The position numbers and the translations under genes were made by a program. The notes under the pieces are model-generated. The model did no database searches. It was not told the origin of the DNA and was given only the letters and a program-made list of their open reading frames with translations. A stretch of 11,823 bases of DNA from Prevotellaceae bacterium (GTDB lineage Bacteria > Bacteroidota > Bacteroidia > Bacteroidales > UBA932), in NCBI GenBank assembly GCA_031288885.1, contig JAITQP010000271.1, positions 1 through 11,823 of the forward strand, written 5' to 3'. How positions within the stretch are numbered: the first letter of the stretch is position 1; every line of letters starts with the position of its first letter. This document shows, in pieces, positions 6,879-11,823 of the stretch.

Positions 6879-8753
6879 ATGAAAAGAATATTGTTGATTT
6901 CAACCGCCCTTTTTTTACAGCTGCTGCCTGCCGGCGAAAGCCTTGCGAGCGCCATTACAGACTCCGTGCAGCTGGAGGGGGTTGTTGTAACAGGCTCACG
7001 TACAGAAGCAAGCCTGCAAAATATACCCATGAGCGTAACCGTTGTTGGCAGCAAAACGATTGAGAGCAGGCTGGAGCAATCGCTGTTACCCATTATCACA
7101 GAGGAAGTTCCGGGGCTGTTTATTACCGGACGCGGCGTAATGGGCTACGGAGTATCCACAGGCGCTGCCGGAGGGATGAAAATCAGGGGAGTAGGCGGCA
7201 GCCCGACTACGGGAGTGCTGCTGCTGATTGACGGTCATCCCCAGTACATGGGGCTTATGGGGCATCCCCTGCCCGACGCCTACCAGTCAATGATGGCTGA
7301 GCGCGTGGAGGTTATACGGGGCGCGGCGTCGGCTCTTTACGGCTCAAACGCTTCGGGGGGAGTTATCAATATTATCACCAAAAAGCAGCGGGTGGACGGC
7401 GTGGAAACGAACCTCAGGGCAATGTATGGCTCGTATAATACTGTCTCTTCGGAGGTTGGCAGCCATGTTCGCTCGGGGAAGTTCAGCAGCTACCTCTCGC
7501 TGGGGTACAATCGTAGCGACGGAACCCGCGAAAATATGGACTTTGACCAGTACAGCGCCTACGGAAAATTTGGGTACGATTTTACGCCAACGTGGAAAGC
7601 ATTTGCAGATGTGAACGTTACGAATTTTTCCGCCTCAAACGCCGGCGAAATCAACGACCCGCTAATTGACAACGACGCAGACGTTACCCGTGGCGTGGCC
7701 TCGTTTTCGCTTGAAAACAAGTATGATAAAACATCGGGAGCGTTGAAATTCTTCTACAACTTTGGGATGCACGAGGTTGACGACGGATACGCGCCAAACG
7801 GCGGCGTTCCTCGTGATTTTCACTTCCGCTCCACCGACAACATGCTTGGAGTGTCGCTGTACCAAACGCTTAGCCTTTTTACGGGAAACCGCATTACCGC
7901 CGGACTTGACCTCCAGCGCTTTGGCGGTCGCGCGTGGAGCAGCTATTTGGACGGCAGGGCGGATGTTGATATCGTAGAAAAAGGAATTAACGACGCCGCC
8001 GGATACCTCACTATTGAGCAAAGCGTGCTCTCCAACCTGCTGCTAAACGCCGGAGTAAGAGCTGATAACAACAGCAGGACGGGCACGGAGTGGATTCCGT
8101 CGGTGGGGCTTAGCTTCCCCGTATCCGGCGCAACAGCGCTGAAGGCCATTGTGAGTAAAGGATTTAGAAACCCCACCATCAGGGAGATGTACATGTTTCC
8201 GCCGCAAAACCCCGACCTCAAGCCGGAGCGGTTGATGAGCTACGAGCTGTCGTTTTCGCAAAAGCTGCTGGACTACAAGCTGGGGTTTGATGTTAACGTG
8301 TTCTACATCAACGGAAATAACGCCATACAAACGGTAATGTTAAATGGCAAGCCACTAAACGTCAATATCGGCAAAATTGAAAATTACGGTTTGGAGCTGG
8401 CGTCTTTCTACAAAGTTACTCCAAGCTTCAGCATATCTGCCAACTACAGCTGGCTGAACATGAAGTACAAGGTGGAGGCAGCGCCGGAGCATAAGCTGTA
8501 TGCGGGTTTTAGCTATGCCGTATCGAAGTGGAGGCTTGCATCGGGCGTGCAGCATATTGGAAATCTTTACGTTGGAGAAAATTTGGTAAAGAATTCCTTT
8601 ACCCTCTGGAACGTAAGGGCAGCCTATAGCGTCTGGAAATCGCTGGAGCTGCTTGTGAGGGGCGAAAATCTGCTGTCGCAAAAGTATGAAATCAACGAAG
8701 GATACCCAATGCCGGAGGCAACGGTATTTGGTGGCATAAATTTAAGGTTTTAA
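6879..8753 (+). CDS. TonB-dependent outer-membrane receptor (siderophore/cofactor type)
   Basis: The 624-residue product starts with a signal peptide (MKRILLISTALFLQLLPAGESLASA, cut near 24). A TonB-box-like segment LEGVVVTGSR (32-41) follows, then a plug domain (about 47-168) with MKIRGVGG (100-107), LLLIDGHPQ (114-122), ERVEVIRGAASALYG (141-155) and NASGGVINIITKK (157-169). The rest is a 22-strand-type barrel ending in an aromatic residue (GGINLRF). It lacks the N-terminal carboxypeptidase-like domain and SusD partner of glycan receptors and is close in size to BtuB/CirA-like receptors. Iron chelates, heme, cobamides or other cofactors are thus likelier cargo than sugars. The plug segment at 118-139 is rich in Met and His. 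It sits mid-operon with genes on both sides within 25 bp. Confidence 0.93.
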   Translation: MKRILLISTALFLQLLPAGESLASAITDSVQLEGVVVTGSRTEASLQNIPMSVTVVGSKTIESRLEQSLLPIITEEVPGLFITGRGVMGYGVSTGAAGGMKIRGVGGSPTTGVLLLIDGHPQYMGLMGHPLPDAYQSMMAERVEVIRGAASALYGSNASGGVINIITKKQRVDGVETNLRAMYGSYNTVSSEVGSHVRSGKFSSYLSLGYNRSDGTRENMDFDQYSAYGKFGYDFTPTWKAFADVNVTNFSASNAGEINDPLIDNDADVTRGVASFSLENKYDKTSGALKFFYNFGMHEVDDGYAPNGGVPRDFHFRSTDNMLGVSLYQTLSLFTGNRITAGLDLQRFGGRAWSSYLDGRADVDIVEKGINDAAGYLTIEQSVLSNLLLNAGVRADNNSRTGTEWIPSVGLSFPVSGATALKAIVSKGFRNPTIREMYMFPPQNPDLKPERLMSYELSFSQKLLDYKLGFDVNVFYINGNNAIQTVMLNGKPLNVNIGKIENYGLELASFYKVTPSFSISANYSWLNMKYKVEAAPEHKLYAGFSYAVSKWRLASGVQHIGNLYVGENLVKNSFTLWNVRAAYSVWKSLELLVRGENLLSQKYEINEGYPMPEATVFGGINLRF

Positions 8754-8777
8754 ATTTCCCTAATAAAATAATTAACC

Positions 8778-9707
8778 ATGGACAGAAAACAATTTTTAAG
8801 GACGATAGCGCTGACCGGAGCCGTTATCACGCTGAAATCGAAAGCCGGAATGGATTTGATGGCGCAATCGCAAAACGGTAAGGCGGTTGACTTGGTTGCC
8901 GTGATGGGCGGCGAGCCGGAGGAAATGTTCCGGCAGGCCATTGAGGAGCTGGGAGGTATGTCCCAGTTCATCAAAAAAGGCTGGAAGGTGGTCGTAAAGC
9001 CCAACATTGGCTGGGACAAATCGCCGGAGCTGGCGGGAAATACCAACCCGAAGCTGGTGGGCGAAATTGTGCGCCAATGCTTTCAGGCGGGGGCTAAGGA
9101 GGTGATAGTGTTTGACCACACCTGCGACGACTGGCTAAAATGCTACAAGAACAGCGGTATCGCGGCGGCGGCTGAGGCGGAGGGCGCAAAAATGGCGCCG
9201 GCAAACGAGGAGTCGTACTACAAAGAGGTGGAGCTGCCCGACGCAAAGAAGCTCAAAACCGCCAAAATCCACGAGGCAATCCTGAACAGCGACGCGTGGA
9301 TTAACGTTCCCGTGCTGAAGCACCACGGCGGCGCAAACCTGTCGATTTCCATGAAAAACTACATGGGGATAGTTTGGGACAGGCGCATTTTTCACCGCAC
9401 CGACCTCCAGCAGTGCATTGCCGACATTTGCACCATGTACAAACGACCGGCGCTGAACGTTGTTGACGCCTACCGAACCATGAAAACCAACGGGCCGCAA
9501 GGCCGCTCAACCGCCGACGTGGTGAGCACCAAGAGCCTCTTTGTCTCGCGGGATATTGTGGCGGTGGATACCGCCGCCGCAAAATTCTTTGGGCAGGTCA
9601 GGGATATGCCCTTGGAAAACGTGGGGCACCTCGCCAACGGGCAAACGCTGGGAATAGGAACAATGGACTTGGAAAAGCTGAACATCAAAAGAATAAAATT
9701 GGGATAA
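8778..9707 (+). CDS. DUF362-family protein with Tat-like N-terminus
   Basis: The 309-residue product begins MDRKQFLRTIALTGAVITL, a twin-arginine-like leader with RK in place of RR followed by FLR and a hydrophobic stretch. Export across the inner membrane is likely but not certain. The body has the DUF362 pattern: VVVKPNIGWD (71-80), TNP (89-91), INVPVLKHHGGA (175-186), SMKNYMGI (191-198), NVVDAYR (227-233) and AVDTAAAKFFG (262-272). The family has no established single function and often occurs next to or fused with ferredoxin domains. Only scattered cysteines are present (101, 116, 122, 213, 218), so it has no ferredoxin cluster motif of its own. It lies 24 bp after the receptor and 3 bp before the polyferredoxin gene, suggesting that the two products work together. 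A catalytic partner that receives electrons is a reasonable guess. Confidence 0.88.
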   Translation: MDRKQFLRTIALTGAVITLKSKAGMDLMAQSQNGKAVDLVAVMGGEPEEMFRQAIEELGGMSQFIKKGWKVVVKPNIGWDKSPELAGNTNPKLVGEIVRQCFQAGAKEVIVFDHTCDDWLKCYKNSGIAAAAEAEGAKMAPANEESYYKEVELPDAKKLKTAKIHEAILNSDAWINVPVLKHHGGANLSISMKNYMGIVWDRRIFHRTDLQQCIADICTMYKRPALNVVDAYRTMKTNGPQGRSTADVVSTKSLFVSRDIVAVDTAAAKFFGQVRDMPLENVGHLANGQTLGIGTMDLEKLNIKRIKLG

Positions 9708-9710
9708 GGG

Positions 9711-11243
9711 GTGCTGAGGATAACAAGAACATTCATATCGATAGCGTTATTTTCGCTGATAACGTTTTACTTTGTTGACTTTGCAGGGCTAATGCCAAAC
9801 CGCTGGCACGTGCTCATGCATCTGCAGTTTATACCCGCAATTTTGGCGCCTGCCGGCGTTGTGCTGCTGATATGGGTTGTCCTGACGCTGCTGTTCGGGC
9901 GGGCGTACTGCTCCTCCATTTGCCCCATGGGGGTGTATCAGGATGTGGTGGCGTGGGCGTCGAAGCGTGCCGCCAAAAAGAAAAAACGCTACAAGTTTAG
10001 CAAAGCTAAGAACATCCTGCGCGCGTCTGTGCTCGTGGTCACGGTGGGCGTTTTTTGGAAGCTCCCGCTAATGCTGGGTTTCGTTGACCCGTACAGCGCG
10101 TACGGGCGGATGGCGGCAAACATCTTCCGTCCGGTTTACATGGCCGGCAACAACCTGCTGGCAACGCTTTTCATGAAATTTGAAAACTACACTTTCTACA
10201 AAACGGACGTATTCGTAGCAAGCGCATTCTCCCTTGCGGTAGCCCTGCTGACCATGCTCGCCATAGGCTACCTCGCGTGGAGAAACGGGCGCACGTACTG
10301 CAACACGATTTGTCCGGTGGGGACAATGCTGGGATTTTTGAGCCGCTTTTCCGTTTTCAAAATCAGGATAGATGAGGGTAAGTGCAACAGCTGCGGAGCC
10401 TGCGAGGCGCAGTGCAAGGCGGCGTGCATCAGCAGCAAGCAAAAAACCATCGACAGCAGCCGCTGCGTGGACTGCTTCACCTGTCTGGACGTTTGCCGGC
10501 GGAATGCCCTGAAGTTCTCCCCTCCGCTTGCCCGCGCCAAGAGCGCGGACGCGGCGGCAGCAAAAGTTCCCGTAGATGGGGGGAAGCGCCGCTTTCTGAA
10601 GGCCGGCGTTTTAACAGCGGTTGCCGCCCCCGTTGCGACCATCGAGGATGAGGTGAACAGCCTGCGGAAAAGCAACCGCTACGTCCGGCAGCAGCCCATT
10701 CTGCCACCGGGCGCGGTGAGCACGGAGAATATGCTGAAGCGCTGCACCTCGTGCCACCTGTGCATCAGCAAGTGCCCGTCGCGGGTGCTGAAGCCGGCCT
10801 TTATGGAGTACGGGCTTGCCGGAATGATGCAGCCAACAGTGCACTTCGAGAATGGGTTTTGCAACTTCGACTGCACCATCTGCTCCGAGGTGTGCCCTGC
10901 CGGCGCAATAAAGCCGCTCACCAAAGACCAAAAGCATTTAAATCAGAGCGGGCACGTAGTTTTTACGCGCGACATTTGCGTTGTGCAGACCGATGAAACC
11001 AGCTGCGGCGCCTGCTCGGAGCACTGCCCCACGCAGGCGATAACGATGGCTCCCTACAAGGGCGGGCTCACCATTCCGCAGATAAACGTTGAAATATGCA
11101 TAGGTTGCGGCGGGTGCGAGTTTATTTGCCCCGTTCGCCCATACCGCGCCATTCACGTGGAGGGGCACGCCGTGCAGGGCAAAGCAAAACCCTTTGAGGA
11201 GCAGAAAAAAGAGGAAAAAGAAATAGAAGATTTTGGATTTTAA
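9711..11243 (+). CDS. NapH-like membrane polyferredoxin fused to NapG-like periplasmic ferredoxin
   Basis: The 510-residue product has two halves. Residues 1-270 are NapH/NosR-like: four membrane helices (about 5-25, 44-63, 103-123, 167-188), two CxxxCP motifs (C67-C71, C197-C201) and two cytoplasmic-type [4Fe-4S] sites (C225/C228/C231/C235 and C252/C255/C258/C262). Then GGKRRFLKAGVLTAVAAPVA (290-309), a twin-arginine-like signal, lies in the middle of the chain. It is followed by LPPGAVSTEN and four more cluster motifs (C345/348/351/355; C384/388/391/395; C423/432/435/439; C463/466/469/473), the layout of periplasmic NapG. Electrons from menaquinol or a cytoplasmic donor could reach the periplasm. 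No NapA nitrate reductase is present; DUF362 is the neighbour. The GTG start is chosen because it adds the first membrane helix and follows the previous stop by 3 bp. The charged tail EEQKKEEKEIED is unusual. Confidence 0.88.
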   Translation: MLRITRTFISIALFSLITFYFVDFAGLMPNRWHVLMHLQFIPAILAPAGVVLLIWVVLTLLFGRAYCSSICPMGVYQDVVAWASKRAAKKKKRYKFSKAKNILRASVLVVTVGVFWKLPLMLGFVDPYSAYGRMAANIFRPVYMAGNNLLATLFMKFENYTFYKTDVFVASAFSLAVALLTMLAIGYLAWRNGRTYCNTICPVGTMLGFLSRFSVFKIRIDEGKCNSCGACEAQCKAACISSKQKTIDSSRCVDCFTCLDVCRRNALKFSPPLARAKSADAAAAKVPVDGGKRRFLKAGVLTAVAAPVATIEDEVNSLRKSNRYVRQQPILPPGAVSTENMLKRCTSCHLCISKCPSRVLKPAFMEYGLAGMMQPTVHFENGFCNFDCTICSEVCPAGAIKPLTKDQKHLNQSGHVVFTRDICVVQTDETSCGACSEHCPTQAITMAPYKGGLTIPQINVEICIGCGGCEFICPVRPYRAIHVEGHAVQGKAKPFEEQKKEEKEIEDFGF

Positions 11244-11560
11244 ACACAGCGTTTGTCAATCCATAGGCGCTATCGTCTCTTCATCAATGACTTACATCAA
11301 AAGCACCTATATTTTCCCCCGATGGCTTGTTTTACTAAAAATAATCAAATATCATACGTAGTATTGTGCTCGTACACTTATAGTTGTGTGCGGACACACG
11401 TGCGAATAGTGGATCTTTGCCGATAAGAAAAATCAAAAAACATAGTATATAAATCATTTTTTTCAATCCGATTAAGATTTGAAAAGCCTAATTTTGGGCT
11501 TTCATGGTTATAATTTACAAACCGCATTTTTGTGGTGTCATTGTTGGCAGATAGCATGTA

Positions 11561-11593
11561 AATTTTCCTTGATTGGCCAAGAAAATTATTTTT
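11561..11593 (+). terminator. AT-rich hairpin followed by a T-run
   Basis: AATTTTCCTTG (11561-11571) pairs with CAAGAAAATT (11578-11587) with one bulged C, leaving a six-base loop ATTGGC. ATTTTTA follows directly (T-run 11589-11593). The shape fits an intrinsic terminator on the + strand, but the stem is AT-rich and lies about 320 bp after the operon stop. Confidence 0.35.
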
Positions 11594-11641
11594 ATACCGA
11601 TGTTGTGTATTTCTAACATATTCTACGCTTTGTGTAGCTCG

Positions 11642-11666
11642 CTGCTCTTGCCATACAGGCAAGCAG
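11642..11666. repeat. Hairpin just upstream of the CA tract
   Basis: CTGC-TC-TTGCC (11642-11652) pairs with GGCAAGCAG (11658-11666), with two bulged bases and loop ATACA. It ends 11 bp before the dinucleotide tract and has no T-run. Confidence 0.5.
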
Positions 11667-11675
11667 TAATTTATG

Positions 11676-11756
<81 letters not shown>

Positions 11757-11823
11757 CTCAATAAGAGACAGCAAACTATCAAACGTACAACATTTATCTA
11801 TAGAAATCAAAATATTATATCTA

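Noticed and set aside
6879..8753. SusC-type glycan receptor
   Set aside because: The protein is about 400 residues shorter than typical SusC, lacks the N-terminal carboxypeptidase-like domain, and no susD gene follows.
9711..11243. Nitrate reductase (nap) operon membership of the polyferredoxin
   Set aside because: No napA, napB, napC or napD gene is present. The neighbours are a receptor and a DUF362 protein, so a nitrate role is not supported despite the NapG/NapH resemblance.

Overview
The window looks like a chromosomal segment of a fairly GC-rich member of the Bacteroidota, probably Bacteroidales. The evidence is promoter-like sequences of the TTTG / TAnnTTTG type, AT-rich start regions without clear Shine-Dalgarno sequences, a TonB-dependent receptor, a thiC-thiH pair, and an AAA-ATPase-like/PD-(D/E)XK gene of a type common in this phylum. 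The species cannot be named from the sequence.

Layout. (1) Positions 1-388 hold no gene but are packed with repeats: nested perfect palindromes, a REP-like element with CGTCATTG/CAATGACG ends, and a 7-bp tandem repeat touching the thiC start. (2) 389-3153 is thiC-thiH on the + strand, two radical SAM enzymes of the pyrimidine and thiazole branches of thiamine synthesis. (3) 3261-4823 is a single-gene unit for an AAA-ATPase-like protein with a C-terminal nuclease fold. It has a good promoter, an operator-like palindrome over the -7 element and a hairpin over the start codon. (4) A convergent minus-strand gene (4862-5776) encodes a membrane-anchored protein with three helix-hairpin-helix repeats. 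(5) A divergent promoter region leads into a tight five-gene + strand operon (5955-11243, gaps of 3-24 bp): ECF transporter S component, type I phosphoribosyltransferase, TonB-dependent receptor, DUF362 protein with a Tat-like leader, and a NapH-like membrane polyferredoxin fused to a NapG-like four-cluster ferredoxin. (6) 11244-11823 is AT-rich, has no convincing gene, and contains a (CA)38 microsatellite, which is very long for a bacterium.

The operon in (5) is the most interesting system. It combines outer-membrane uptake, inner-membrane uptake, a possible PRPP-dependent trapping enzyme and a membrane-to-periplasm electron path in one transcription unit. This suggests import of a small cofactor, nucleobase-like molecule or metal complex that needs a redox step in the periplasm. 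The substrate is not visible from sequence and the combined role is inference.
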